Origin: Siccirubricoccus sp. G192
GTDB lineage: Bacteria; Pseudomonadota; Alphaproteobacteria; Acetobacterales; Acetobacteraceae
Direction: 5' to 3'
Length of the DNA: 64,000 nt
Assembly: GCF_019084075.1 (NCBI RefSeq)
Contig: NZ_JAHREN010000001.1
Coordinates: forward strand, 5,415,658-5,479,657
This document shows, piece after piece, positions 46,858-56,076 of this stretch. The notes below the pieces were generated by a model. The model worked only from the letters and a program-made list of their open reading frames with translations, was not told where the DNA came from and did no database searches. The number at the start of each line of letters is the position of its first letter. Positions within the stretch are counted from its first letter, which is position 1. The translations under genes were made by a program, and so were the position numbers.

Positions 46858-48726
46858 CTAGGCCGCCGCCTCCAACTGCTCCTGCAATTCAAGCCACTCG
46901 GTCTCCAGCGATTCCATGATCTTCGTCACGGCGGCGCGGCGGGCGGTGGCGCGGGCGATCAGGTCGGCATTCTTGTTGGCATAGAGGCGGGGATCGAGCA
47001 GCGCGGCGTCGATCGTCGTGGCCTCCGCCTGGAGCTTCGCAAGCTGCGCCTCCAACTGCTTCGCCCGGTCACGCAGCGGCGCCGGCGCGGTGCGGGAGAC
47101 CGCCCGGCCGCGCCGCTCCTCCCGCCGCCTCGGCGCCGCCTCGGCGCGGTTGCCGCCGCGGGTGCGGTCGGCCAGCAGGGCGCGGTAGTCGTCGAGGTCG
47201 CCATCGAAGGGGCGCACCCTCCCCTCCCCCACCACCCAGAGCCGGTCCGCGACCAGCTCCACCAGATGCGGGTCGTGCGAGATCAGCACCACCGCGCCGC
47301 CATATTCGGCCAGCGCCTTCACCAGGGCTTCCCGCGCATCGATGTCGAGGTGGTTGGTGGGCTCATCCAGGATGAGCAGTTGCGGCGCCTCGCGCGTGCA
47401 GAGCGCCAGCAGCAGCCGCGCCTTCTCGCCGCCCGAACAGGCGGAGATCAAGGTCGTCGCGCGATCCACGTCCAGGCCGAAGCGCGCGAGCTGGGCGCGG
47501 CACTGCTGCACCGTGGCGCGGGGCAGCGCCGCCTGCATGTGGGAGAGCGGCGTGCCGGCGGGGTCCAGCTCATCCGTCTGGTGCTGCGCGAAATAGCCGA
47601 CCTTCAGCTTCGGCGCGCGGTGCATCCCGCCGGAGAGCAGCGGCAGCCGCCCGGCGAAGAGCTTCGCCAGCGTGGACTTGCCATTGCCATTGGCGCCGAG
47701 CAGCGCGATGCGGTCGTCCTGGTCCAGCCGGAGGTCGAGGTCGCGCAGCACCGCGCGCCCGTCATAGCCGGCGCTGGCCTGCGAGAGGGAGAGCACCGGC
47801 GGCGCCAGGGCGGCGGGTTCGGGGAAGGCGAAGCGGGTGACGCTGTCCTCCACCACCGCCTCGATCGCCGGCATGCGCTCCAGCGCCTTCACGCGCGACT
47901 GCGCCTGGCGGGCCTTGCTGGCCTTGGCGCGGAACCGGTCCACGAAGGACTGGATGCGGGCGCGCTCGGCCCCCAGCCGCTCGTTCTGCGCCACCTGCTG
48001 CGCCTGGCGCTCGGCCCGCACGCGCACGGAATTCTCGAAGCCGCCGGGATAGAGGGTGAGCTTGCCGCGATCGAGATGCACGATGGCATCGACGCAGCGC
48101 TCCAGCAATTCGCGGTCGTGGCTCACCACGATGGCGGCGCCGGAGAAGCGCGAGAGCCAGCCCTCCAGCCAGATCGTGGCTTCGAGGTCGAGGTGGTTGG
48201 TCGGCTCGTCCAGCAGCAGCAGTCGGGTTCCAGGAACAGCACCCGGGCCAGCGCCACGCGCATCCGCCAGCCGCCGGAGGAATTCCGCTGTGGGCCGCTC
48301 CTGCGCCTGCGCGTCGAAGCCGAGCCCGGCCAGCACGGTGGCGGCGCGGGCCGGCGCGCTGTCGGCCTGGATGGCGATCAGCCGCTCATGGATCTCGGCG
48401 ACGCGGTGCGGCGGCGGGTGGGATTCCGCCTCGGCCAGCAGGGCGGCGCGTTCGGTATCGGCGGCGAGCACCGTCTCCAGCAGGCTTTCGGGGCCGCCCG
48501 GCGCCTCCTGCGCCACATGGCCCATGCGGGCGCGGGCGGCCAGGCGGATCTCGCCGCCATCCGGGTGCAGATCGCCGGTGATGGCGCGCAGCAGGGTGGA
48601 CTTGCCGGCGCCGTTGCGCCCGACCAGCCCGATCTTGCGGCCGGGGTCCACCATCAGGTCGGCGCCCTCCATCAGGGCGCGGCCGGCTATGCGTAGGGTG
48701 AGGTCGCGGATCGCCAGAACGGTCAT
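46858..48726 (-). CDS. ABC-F family ATPase (two ABC domains)
   Basis: About 622 residues. The first ABC domain has GLVGRNGAGKSTLLRAITGD and LLLLDEPTNHLDLEATIWLE; the linker helices run from about 245 to 300; the second domain has LLGANGNGKSTLAKLFAG, SACSGGEKARLLLAL and LLILDEPTNHLDIDAREALV. A coiled-coil C-terminal domain follows. ABC-F proteins act on ribosomes. The first signature motif seems lost (AEFLRRLADARG), but one extra base near 48280 and one missing near 48227 hide the expected SGGWRMRVALARVLFLEPD. ATG 48726 is chosen over 48765 because TVLAIRDLTLRIAGRALM is the usual N-terminus. Confidence 0.9.
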   Translation of the reverse strand: MTVLAIRDLTLRIAGRALMEGADLMVDPGRKIGLVGRNGAGKSTLLRAITGDLHPDGGEIRLAARARMGHVAQEAPGGPESLLETVLAADTERAALLAEAESHPPPHRVAEIHERLIAIQADSAPARAATVLAGLGFDAQAQERPTAEFLRRLADARGAGPGAVPGTRLLLLDEPTNHLDLEATIWLEGWLSRFSGAAIVVSHDRELLERCVDAIVHLDRGKLTLYPGGFENSVRVRAERQAQQVAQNERLGAERARIQSFVDRFRAKASKARQAQSRVKALERMPAIEAVVEDSVTRFAFPEPAALAPPVLSLSQASAGYDGRAVLRDLDLRLDQDDRIALLGANGNGKSTLAKLFAGRLPLLSGGMHRAPKLKVGYFAQHQTDELDPAGTPLSHMQAALPRATVQQCRAQLARFGLDVDRATTLISACSGGEKARLLLALCTREAPQLLILDEPTNHLDIDAREALVKALAEYGGAVVLISHDPHLVELVADRLWVVGEGRVRPFDGDLDDYRALLADRTRGGNRAEAAPRRREERRGRAVSRTAPAPLRDRAKQLEAQLAKLQAEATTIDAALLDPRLYANKNADLIARATARRAAVTKIMESLETEWLELQEQLEAAA

Positions 48727-48789
48727 GGTGGCCCTATAAGGCAGAAAAGGCTGCGCGACTCGCAAGCCCGCTGGCCCAGTCGATCAAGA

Positions 48790-49990
48790 TGAGCACCTAC
48801 CTGAACGGGTTTCTGGGATTGACCTAATATCTATTGGGCCAATTTTATGGATTTGCAAATACCCCTTCGAGCCAATCGATAATAGATCGGCACATGAAAT
48901 GAAATTCTTCGGGCGGCAAATCTTCAATTTTCGATTTCTTTCCCTGGTAAATCCAGATTATATTTTTCCCATGTGCGGCATGACCTCTTGCTGCCCAACA
49001 AGCTTTCATAAATTCGTAAAGAGAATGCTTTTCTTTGGAAAGGTTCCTTCCAAATTTCTTTTCAAATCCTGCCGTTATGTGTTTCAATAGATTAGTTTCG
49101 CCAACATTCAGGCTTTTGATACTGATGTTTCTAGCTTTAAGTATTTTGTCTCTCTGCCTCTCCCACATGGAACACATCAATATTATGCATGTTGGCCAAT
49201 TTTTTCAGGCTATATTGATGCTGAATTTCACAAAAAGTGAGTTCGTGTTCGGCAGGCCACTCCTCTTTGCACGCCAGCAAGAAAGATTCGCTCCATACTT
49301 CAGGCGAAATAGATTTCGCCGTTTGTGGAGGTGTAATTTGCCTTACTGTTGCGATTGGAGCACTTTCTACGTTTTGATCTCCGCTCATTTGAAATAATAA
49401 ATGTTTATTGCCAGTCAGGCCTTCAGCGGGCACGCCTATCCACCACTGCCCTGATTTTACGCGCAACCAGTCAGTGAATGCAGAAACGGAAATTTTTCGC
49501 AGTTCACTTCTGTTGACTGCGATCCGTAGAATTCAACGATTAAAGTATCTTTGAAACGACTAAACTGACCAGCATCTTCATCGCCGAAAGCAAGTTTTAT
49601 ACTAGGGGCTTGGCCCAATACAAGATTTGGCAGCGCCGCCATCTTAAATGGTCCTGACATCGGAGGCGAACCGACAAAAATATTAGCGAAGCTCTCCGAA
49701 TCAAATTGTGGGATAGGTCTCCAAGTCGGCTTGGCTATCCGAACCGGAGGTTGCAACGCTACCTTATGACCCCTGTAGTTGCCTACCATCCGGAATATTT
49801 CTGCTGCCTCATCTAAAATCATCGCGCCGGAAAAACTGAATATACTTAACTCTCCAGCGGGCGTTATCATCCGTTTTTTCCTAACTACGTTTAAACTCAG
49901 CTTTAGTATCGCGATTCCGCGAGCATATACTTGCTAACTTTATGCCTCAAATGGCCAAAAATGTAAACGTTTTTATAAGGCAACAACGCC
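48790..49990. other. AT-rich island, probable horizontally acquired segment
   Basis: About 1.2 kb visibly poorer in GC than everything around it, with A/T runs such as AATTTTATGG and TTTTTATAAGG absent elsewhere. Boundaries near 48790 and 49990 are judged by eye. It carries a single broken gene on the minus strand. No transposase, integrase, tRNA or clear flanking repeat was seen. Confidence 0.7.
48845..49870 (-). CDS. Hypothetical protein with HEPN-like C-terminus in AT-rich island, two frameshifts
   Basis: Three overlapping frames join into one ORF of 341 residues. Adding an A to the five-A run near 49499 gives NCEKISVSAFTDWLRVKSGQ; a second shift near 49150 joins VFHVGEAER to DKILKARNISIKSLNVGETN. 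The C-terminal domain (YEFMKACWAARGHAAHGKNI, then EEFHFMCRSIIDWLEGVF) is helical and contains RGHAAH, an Rx4H match to the HEPN nuclease motif, in the RxxxAHG context usual for that fold. The N-terminal ~200 residues are beta-rich and unrecognised. Codon use is unlike the host. It may be a solitary defence or stress RNase; that is inference. Confidence 0.55.
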
Positions 49991-50089
49991 GGGCGGACAC
50001 TGAACTGAGAGAGAGCCAATCGGGAGGCGGGCTTGCATCCAGTCCTCAGCCCGCTTATCCGGCCGCGACACTATGTATGGAACGCTCCC

Positions 50090-50511
50090 ATGGCCCTCGA
50101 ACGCACCCTTTCCATCATCAAGCCGGATGCCACCCGCCGGAACCTCACCGGCAGGATCAACGCCAAATTCGAGGAGAAGGGCCTGCGCATCATCGCGCAG
50201 AAGCGCCTGAAGCTCTCCGCCGAGCAGGCCGGCGAGTTCTACGCCGTCCACCGCGAGCGGCCCTTCTACAACGACCTGGTGGCCTTCATGACCAGCGGCC
50301 CGGTGGTGGCGCAGGTGCTGGAGGGCGAGGGCGCGGTGGCCAAGAACCGCGAGATCATGGGCGCCACCAACCCGGCCAATGCCGCCCCCGGCACCATCCG
50401 CAAGGGGTCGCGGAGAGCATCGAGGCGAACAGCGTGCATGGCTCGGACAGCGCCGAGAATGCGGCGGCCGAGATCGCCTTCTTCTTCGCCGGCATCGAAA
50501 TCGTCGCCTGA
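50090..50511 (+). CDS. ndk: Nucleoside diphosphate kinase, frameshifted
   Basis: ALERTLSIIKPDATRRNLTG is the classic N-terminus, and NSVHGSDSAENAAAEIAFFF contains the phospho-His. One base is missing near 50408 (AAG GGG TCG where family members have AAG GAG TTC GCG); correcting it gives 140 residues, the usual ~140. It interconverts nucleoside di- and triphosphates in the cytosol. An earlier in-frame ATG at 50033 exists but lies outside the family. Ndk is essential or near-essential, so a true pseudogene is unlikely. Confidence 0.93.
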
Positions 50512-50518
50512 GCAGGCT

Positions 50519-50553
50519 GGATCGGCCGCCGGAAGCTTCCCGGCGGCCGATCC
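50519..50553 (+). terminator. 14-bp hairpin after ndk
   Basis: GGATCGGCCGCCGG (50519-50532) and CCGGCGGCCGATCC (50540-50553) are perfect reverse complements around a 7-base loop containing AAGCTT, 7 bases after the ndk stop. Likely terminator, possibly shared with the convergent cytochrome oxidase subunit gene. Confidence 0.6.
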
Positions 50554-50604
50554 GCATTGCTCATGGCCCGGCCCAGACCCCCGGGTCTGCAGCCCTCGGC
50601 CGCG

Positions 50605-50763
50605 TCAGGCCACGAAGACCAGCAGCGCGATCAGCACCAGCGCCGTCACCAGCAAGGACCAGGTAAGGAACTGGGTGAAACCCTCCCAGCCGCGTTCCCG
50701 CTCGGCCAGGATGTCCTTCGTCTCGACGGCGCTGAGTTCGTAAGACTCCTGATGCTCGGCCAC
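50605..50763 (-). CDS. aa3-type cytochrome c oxidase subunit IV-like small protein
   Basis: Only 52 residues. GTG 50763 starts AEHQESYELSAVETKDILAE, then RERGWEGFTQFLTWSLLVTA and one membrane helix ending LVLIALLVFVA. The pattern (short polar N-terminus, W-x-x-F-x-x-F-x-x-W, single C-terminal helix) fits the bacterial aa3-type oxidase subunit IV family (PF07835). It is not next to oxidase genes. The translation is direct; the family call is by pattern. Confidence 0.75.
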   Translation of the reverse strand: MAEHQESYELSAVETKDILAERERGWEGFTQFLTWSLLVTALVLIALLVFVA

Positions 50764-50773
50764 GGCCTTTTCC

Positions 50774-51491
50774 CTATTCTGGTCCCGCCACTCGGGGCGT
50801 CGGTGTAAGAAGCGCGAGCGGTCCCGGCAAGGGGTTCAGCAAAGCCGTCCCCGGCGCCACCGCTCCCGCCACCATGGCACGTCCGGCCGCGATCCGCACC
50901 CGCCCGGCCGCCAGCCAGGCCAGCGCCGCCGGATAGACCCGGTGTTCCTGCTCCAGCACCCGCGCCGCCAGCGCCGCCGCCGTGTCGCCGGGCAGCACCG
51001 GCACCGCGGCCTGGGCCAGGATCGGCCCCTCATCCACCCCGGCGCTGACCAGGTGCACGGTGCAGCCATGCAGCCGCACCCCGGCCGCCAGCGCCCGCTC
51101 ATGCGTATCAAGGCCAGGGAAGGCCGGCAGCAGGGAGGGATGGATATTCACCAGCCTGCCCTCCCAGGCCGCCACGAAGCCCGGCGTCAGCACCCGCATG
51201 AAACCGGCCAGCGCCACCAGTGCCACGTCATGGTGGAGAAGCTCGGCTTGCACCGCCCGCTCGAACCCCTCGCGGTCGCCGCGGAAGGGGCGGCTTTCCA
51301 CCACTGCCGTCGGCACCCCGGCGGCGGCGGCGAGCGCCAAGCCGCCGGCATCGGCGCGATTGGCCAGCACCAGCGCGATCTCCGCCGGATAGGCGGGATC
51401 GGCCGCCGCCGCCAGCAGCGCCGCCATGTTGGAGCCGCGGCCGGAGATCCAGGATGGCGGTGCGGGTCCGGCCTGGCCGCCCGGCAATCAC
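50774..51491 (-). CDS. purN: Phosphoribosylglycinamide formyltransferase, frameshifted at N-terminus
   Basis: About 238 residues. GTG 51491 overlaps the purM stop (GTGA). Removing one G near 51449 restores TAILISGRGSNMAALLAAAA, the family start; the catalytic region NIHPSLLPAFPGLDTHERAL and the later HLVSAGVDEGPILAQAAVPV are clear. It transfers formyl from 10-formyl-THF in purine synthesis. The ~25 C-terminal residues beyond AIRIAAGRAMV-like sequence are an extension over the usual length. Confidence 0.9.
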
Positions 51492-52531
51492 CTGGGCCAG
51501 CCCTCGGGCAGATTCTCCACCCGTAGCCCGGCCGGGCCCTGGCCGGCGGCAAGCTCGCCGATGCGGAACACCGTCTCGCCCGCCTGGCGCAACCGGGCCG
51601 CGGCATCCTCGGCCGCCGCCGCCGGCACCACCGCCACCATGCCGATGCCGCAATTGAACACCCGCAGCATCTCGTCCGCGGCGATGTTCCCCGCCGCGGC
51701 CAGCCAGGCGAAGACCGGCGGCACCGGCCAGGTGGCGGCATCCACCACCGCCTCCAGCCCCGCCGGCAGCACGCGCGGCAGGTTGCCCGGCAGGCCGCCG
51801 CCGGTGATATGCGCGGCGGCCTTCAGCAGCCCGGCCTTGTGCAGGGCCAGCAGCGGCTTCACGTAGATCCGGGTCGGCGCCAGCAGCGCCTGGCCGAGCG
51901 TCTGGCCCCCCCTTTCGCCCGACGCGAAGGGCGCGGGATCGGCCAGGGACAGTCCGGCCGCCTCCAGCACGCGGCGCACCAGGGAGAAGCCGTTGGAATG
52001 CACCCCCGCGCTGGCGAGGCCGAGCAGCACATCCCCCGGCGCGAGGTTGCTGCCCGACAGCAGCCGGTCGCGTTCCGCCGCGCCCACCGCAGATCCGGCG
52101 AGGTCGTAATCCTCGGCCGCATACATGCCCGGCATCTCGGCGGTTTCGCCGCCCACCAGGGCGCAGCCGGCCTGGCGGCAACCCTCGGCGATGCCGGAGA
52201 TCACCGCGCGGGCCTGTTCCAGCCGCAACCGGCCGGTGGCGAAGTAGTCCAGGAAGAACAACGGCTCGGCGCCCTGCACCACCAGGTCGTTCACGCACAT
52301 GGCGACGAGGTCGATGCCCACCGTGTCGTGCTGCCCGGCATCGATGGCCACCCGCAGCTTGGTGCCGACGCCATCGGTGGAGGAGACCAGCACTGGGTCC
52401 TTGAAGCCGGCCGCCTTCAGGTCAAACAGCGCGCCGAAGCCGCCGAGCCCGCCCATGCTGCCGCGGCGGGAGGTGGCGCGGGCCAGCGGCTTGATCGCTT
52501 CGACCAGCGCGTCGCCGGCCTCGATATCCAC
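51488..52531 (-). CDS. purM: Phosphoribosylformylglycinamidine cyclo-ligase
   Basis: 347 residues from GTG 52531. Signatures are PVLVSSTDGVGTKLRVAIDA, then VDLVAMCVNDLVVQGAEPLF-type sequence (IDLVAMCVNDLVVQGAEPLF) and GCALVGGETAEMPGMYAAED, all intact. Upstream and in frame is LTYRDAG, the normal PurM N-terminal consensus (TYRDAGVDI), but the only codon in the right place is CTG at 52552, so either CTG is used or a base is wrong there. PurM closes the imidazole ring in purine synthesis; purN follows with a 4-base overlap. Confidence 0.94.
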   Translation of the reverse strand: MDIEAGDALVEAIKPLARATSRRGSMGGLGGFGALFDLKAAGFKDPVLVSSTDGVGTKLRVAIDAGQHDTVGIDLVAMCVNDLVVQGAEPLFFLDYFATGRLRLEQARAVISGIAEGCRQAGCALVGGETAEMPGMYAAEDYDLAGSAVGAAERDRLLSGSNLAPGDVLLGLASAGVHSNGFSLVRRVLEAAGLSLADPAPFASGERGGQTLGQALLAPTRIYVKPLLALHKAGLLKAAAHITGGGLPGNLPRVLPAGLEAVVDAATWPVPPVFAWLAAAGNIAADEMLRVFNCGIGMVAVVPAAAAEDAAARLRQAGETVFRIGELAAGQGPAGLRVENLPEGWPR

Positions 52532-52697
52532 CCCGGCATCACGGTAGGTCAGGCTTCCCGGGGAGGAGGATTCGGGGGGAACTGGTCAGGGCGGCCTCCG
52601 ATCGGCTACAGGGCAACATATCGTCCGATGATCCTGGCGCCATGAGGCGCGGCGGTCCAGATCGGCCGGCGGAACATCCGGGAGAGACGGAGAGCCG

Positions 52698-53505
52698 ATG
52701 CTGGGTTGCAGAACGGGCTCCGGGCCGGCCATGCCGGCCGGCCGCGGCGGAAACAACCACGCGCGCGGCCGCTTCGCAACCGCGGCGCTGCTGCTTGCCG
52801 GCCTTCTCGCAGGCCTGCCCGCCTGGCAGCCGGCGGCCGCGCAGGACCTGGCGGCGCCGGAGGCTGCCGCCATGCCGGCGCCCTCCGGCCTGCTCAACCT
52901 GACGCAGCGCGGCATCCCGGCCGAGGCCACCGCCGAGAACGGCGTGCTGGCGCGCGACCGGGCGCTGGCCGCCGGCCGCCGCATCGCCTGGGACCGGCTG
53001 GTGGCGGAGGCCGGGGCCCCGCCCATCAACCTGTCGGACGGGCAGATCGAGAATCTCGTCTCCTCCATCGTCATCGAGCAGGAGCGCACCTCCCCGACCC
53101 GCTATACCGGCCGCATCACGGTGAGATTTCAGCGCCGGCCGGGTGCGCTCGGCACTCGGGTCGCGGGTGCCGGGCCTGGCCGGGACCGCGGCGCCCGGCG
53201 AGTCGGCGGTATCGGCGCCGGCGCCATCGAGCCCGGCCTCCAATTGGCTGGAGGTCGTCGCCACCTATCGTTCCATGGGTGAATGGCTGGGATTGCGACG
53301 GCGGCTGAGCGGCGCGGGGCCGGTCGCCTCGGTGGAGATCCAGGCACTGGCGGTGGATGCGGCGCGGCTCCGGCTCGGCCTGCGGGCGCCGCCGCCGATC
53401 GCGGCCGGGGACCTGGCCGCGCTCGGCATCGCCCTGGTGCCGGCGGCGGGGCCAGGGCCGGGCTTCGGCAGATCCTGGCGGCTGGGCCTTGCCGGAGGCG
53501 GCTGA
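52698..53505 (+). CDS. DUF2066-like exported protein, frameshifted
   Basis: About 268 residues. The N-terminus has a signal peptide (FATAALLLAGLLAGLPAWQP, end near AAAQD). RDRALAAGRRIAWDRLVAEA and SSIVIEQERTSPTRYTGRIT resemble the DUF2066 family often found next to purM. The frame breaks near 53135, after GRITVRF; the second frame gives VRSALGSRVPGLAGTAAPGE-like sequence and a C-terminal half to 53505. Function unknown, probably periplasmic. It is divergent from purM. Confidence 0.72.
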
Positions 53506-53546
53506 GACGCGCGCGCCCCGAAAGCGGCGGCGAGGCGGCCGGCGCC

Positions 53547-54092
53547 GTGAGCAATGCGCTCGTGACCCTGCCCAACCTCATCACCCTGGCCCGGCTCTGC
53601 GCCGTGCCGGCGGCCATCTGGCTGATCCTGCACCACCGGCTCGACCTGGCCTTCGGCGTCTTCGTCGGCGCCGGACTCTCGGATGCGGTGGATGGCTGGC
53701 TAGCGCGGGTGCTGAATGCCCGCTCAGCGCTCGGCGCGCTGCTCGACCCGGTGGCGGACAAGGCGCTGCTGGTCTCGGTCTATGTGGCGCTGGCCGGCAT
53801 CGGCGTGCTGCCGGACTGGCTGGCAATCCTGGTGGTATTCCGCGACCTGGTGATCGTGGGCGGCGTGCTGCTGCTCTGGGTGCTGGGGCAGCCGCCGGCG
53901 ATCCGGCCGCTCTGGATCTCCAAGCTCAATACCCTGGTGCAGCTTGCGCTGGCGGCGCTGGCGCTGTTCCTGGCCGGCTTCCGGTTGCAGGCGGATGCGC
54001 TGCTGCTGGCCATGATCTGGGCGGTGGCGACCACCACCGCGGCCTCCGGCATCGCCTATGTCGTCTCCACGCTGCGCCGGCCCAGGGCCTGA
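53547..54092 (+). CDS. CDP-alcohol phosphatidyltransferase (PgsA-like)
   Basis: 181 residues from GTG 53547. The CDP-alcohol phosphotransferase signature D-x2-D-G-x2-A-R-x8-G-x3-D-x3-D is present (begins SDAVDGWLARVLNARSALGA and ends LLDPVADK). Five to six membrane helices. It probably makes phosphatidylglycerophosphate or cardiolipin-type products from CDP-diacylglycerol. The gene order with the AI-2E permease and HdaA is usual in alphaproteobacteria. Confidence 0.88.
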   Translation: MSNALVTLPNLITLARLCAVPAAIWLILHHRLDLAFGVFVGAGLSDAVDGWLARVLNARSALGALLDPVADKALLVSVYVALAGIGVLPDWLAILVVFRDLVIVGGVLLLWVLGQPPAIRPLWISKLNTLVQLALAALALFLAGFRLQADALLLAMIWAVATTTAASGIAYVVSTLRRPRA

Positions 54093-54099
54093 CCGCAAC

Positions 54100-55288
54100 G
54101 TGAAGCTGATGCCGCAAGCGCCGCCCCCCGCGCCCGCCGTGACCCGCCCCCTCGCGGGCGAGCCGGCGCCAGCGCCCGGCCGCGGCCGCCCGCTGCCGGT
54201 CGGCCCCCGCGTCGCCACCAGGGCGCAGCGGATCGGGCTGGCGGCCGGGGTGGCGCTGGTGCTGCTGTTCAGCCTCTGGCTCTTCTCGGCGATCCTGACG
54301 CCCTTCGTCCTGGCCGCCTTCATCGCCTATTTCCTGGACCCGCCGGCCACCCACCTGGCGCGGGTCGGCGTGCCGCGCGGACTTTCGGCGCTGCTGCTGA
54401 TCCTGGCGCTGGCGGCCGTGGCGCTGCTCTGCCTGCTGCTGCTCTATCCGCTGCTGGTGGCACAGATCACCGTGCTGCTGCAGCGCCTGCCGGGCTACGT
54501 GCTCGGCATCGGCCAGGCCGTGCGGGAGGCGCTGGCGGCGCTGGCGGAACGCCTCGGGCCGGATTTCATGGATACCGGGCTGCAGGAACTGGCGGTGGGG
54601 CAGGCCGGGTCGGTGATCTCCTTCCTCGGCACCGCGCTGGCGCGGCCTGATCGGTGGCGGCGTCGCGCTGTTCTACGTCTTCACCCTGGTCACGGTCACG
54701 CCGGTGGTGGCCTTCTACCTGCTGCGCGACTGGCCGCGCATCCTGATCCGCCTGGATGCCTGGCTGCCGCGCCGCTCCGCCGCCACGCTCCGGCAATTGG
54801 CGCGGGACACGGACCGCGTGCTCTCGGCCTGGCTGCGGGGGCAGTTCATCTGCTGCGCGCTGCTCGCGGTGTATTACGCGGCGGCGCTCTCGGCAGTGGG
54901 GCTGGAGCTTGGGCTGACCGTCGGGCTGCTGGCGGGCATCCTGTCCTTCATCCCCTATGTCGGCTCGGTCACCGGGATGGTGACCGCCGTGACCCTGGCG
55001 CTGGCGCAATTCGGCACCTGGAACGGGGTGCTGCTGGTGCTGGCGGTGTTCCTGCTGGGCCAGGTGGTGGAGGGCTACATCATCTACCCGCGCCTGCTGG
55101 GCGACCGGGTGGAGTTGCATGCGGTCTGGGTGATCTTCGCGCTGTTCGCCGGCGGTGTCGCCTTCGGCTTCCTCGGCGTGCTGCTGGCGGTGCCGATGGC
55201 GGCGGCGATCGGCGTGGTGGCGCGCTACTGGCTGCGGCGCTACCTGGAAAGCCCGCTCTACCTCGACCCGCCGCGCACCGGGCTATGA
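54100..55288 (+). CDS. AI-2E family (PerM-like) permease, frameshifted
   Basis: About 395 residues with seven or eight membrane helices. After a disordered Pro-rich start, the core reads FSLWLFSAILTPFVLAAFIA and ends with the signature GLLAGILSFIPYVGSVTGMV and VEGYIIYPRLLGDRVELHAV. One extra C near 54645 hides TALAGLIGGGVALFYVFTLV; removing it joins the two frames. Members export small molecules or act in Na+/H+ exchange; the role is uncertain. The start is GTG 54100 (or ATG 54109). Its stop overlaps the HdaA ATG. Confidence 0.85.
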
Positions 55289-56067
55289 GCGCCGCGCAGC
55301 CCGGCCAAGCCGCCCGACAACCGGCCCGGCAACTGGCCCTGCCCCTGCCCTTCGCCGCCTCCCACGACCCCGCCGACCTGCTGGAGGACAGATCGAACCA
55401 GGCGGCGCTGGCCTGGCTGCGGCGGCCGCAGGACTGGCCCGGCGGCCGCCTCGCCCTGTTCGGCCCGGCCGCCACCGGCAAGACGCATATGCTGCGCGGC
55501 CTGGCCGCCGCGCGCGGGTGGCCGGTGCTGGAGGGCCCGCGGCTGCGCGGCCTGGCGGCGCTGCGTGGCATGCCGGAGGTGCCGCCCGGCCCCGGCCTCG
55601 CGGTGGACGATGCCGATTGCGCGGCGGAGGAGGAGGCGCTGCTGCACCTGCTGAACCTCTGTGCCGAAGGCGGCCAGGCCGTGCTGCTGGCGGGGCGGGA
55701 GGCGCCGGCGCGCTGGCCGGTGGCCTTGCCCGACCTCCGCAGCCGGCTGCGCGCCATGACCGCGGTGGCGGTGCTGCCGCCCTCGGATTCGCTGCTGGCG
55801 GCGCTGCTGCAGAAGCATTTCACCGACCGGCAGTTGCGGGTCGATCCCGGGGTGCAGGCCTGGCTGCTGCCGCGCCTGCCGCGCGAGGCCGCGGCGGTGG
55901 CCGAGGCGGCCGCCCGGCTCGACCGCGCGGCGCTGGCCACCGGCGGCCGGCTGACCCGCAGCCTGGCCCGCGCCGCCCTGGCCGACCTGCCCGGCTTCGG
56001 CGCCACGGATGACGATTCGACGCCCGAGCAAGACGGCGGCTCCACCTCGACCCCGCGGCTGCTGTAG
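55285..56067 (+). CDS. hdaA: DnaA-related regulatory protein HdaA
   Basis: 260 residues. It has a C-terminal-truncated DnaA AAA+ domain with Walker A FGPAATGKTHMLRGLAAARG, an acidic Walker B (GLAVDDADCAAEEEALLHLL) and an Arg-finger-like LRSRLRAMTAVAVLPPSD. The extreme N-terminus has QLALPLPFAASHD, a clamp-binding QL-x-LPLPF motif. It helps convert DnaA-ATP to DnaA-ADP at the sliding clamp. It begins by ATGA overlap with the permease gene. The apparent 669-residue fusion with the permease N-terminus arises only from the indel upstream. Confidence 0.85.
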   Translation: MSAAQPGQAARQPARQLALPLPFAASHDPADLLEDRSNQAALAWLRRPQDWPGGRLALFGPAATGKTHMLRGLAAARGWPVLEGPRLRGLAALRGMPEVPPGPGLAVDDADCAAEEEALLHLLNLCAEGGQAVLLAGREAPARWPVALPDLRSRLRAMTAVAVLPPSDSLLAALLQKHFTDRQLRVDPGVQAWLLPRLPREAAAVAEAAARLDRAALATGGRLTRSLARAALADLPGFGATDDDSTPEQDGGSTSTPRLL

Positions 56068-56076
56068 GCTGCCTGC

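Noticed and set aside
54058..56067. Apparent 669-residue fusion of AI-2E permease N-terminus with HdaA
   Set aside because: Caused by one extra C near 54645; the true permease C-terminus is in another frame and HdaA has its own ATG.
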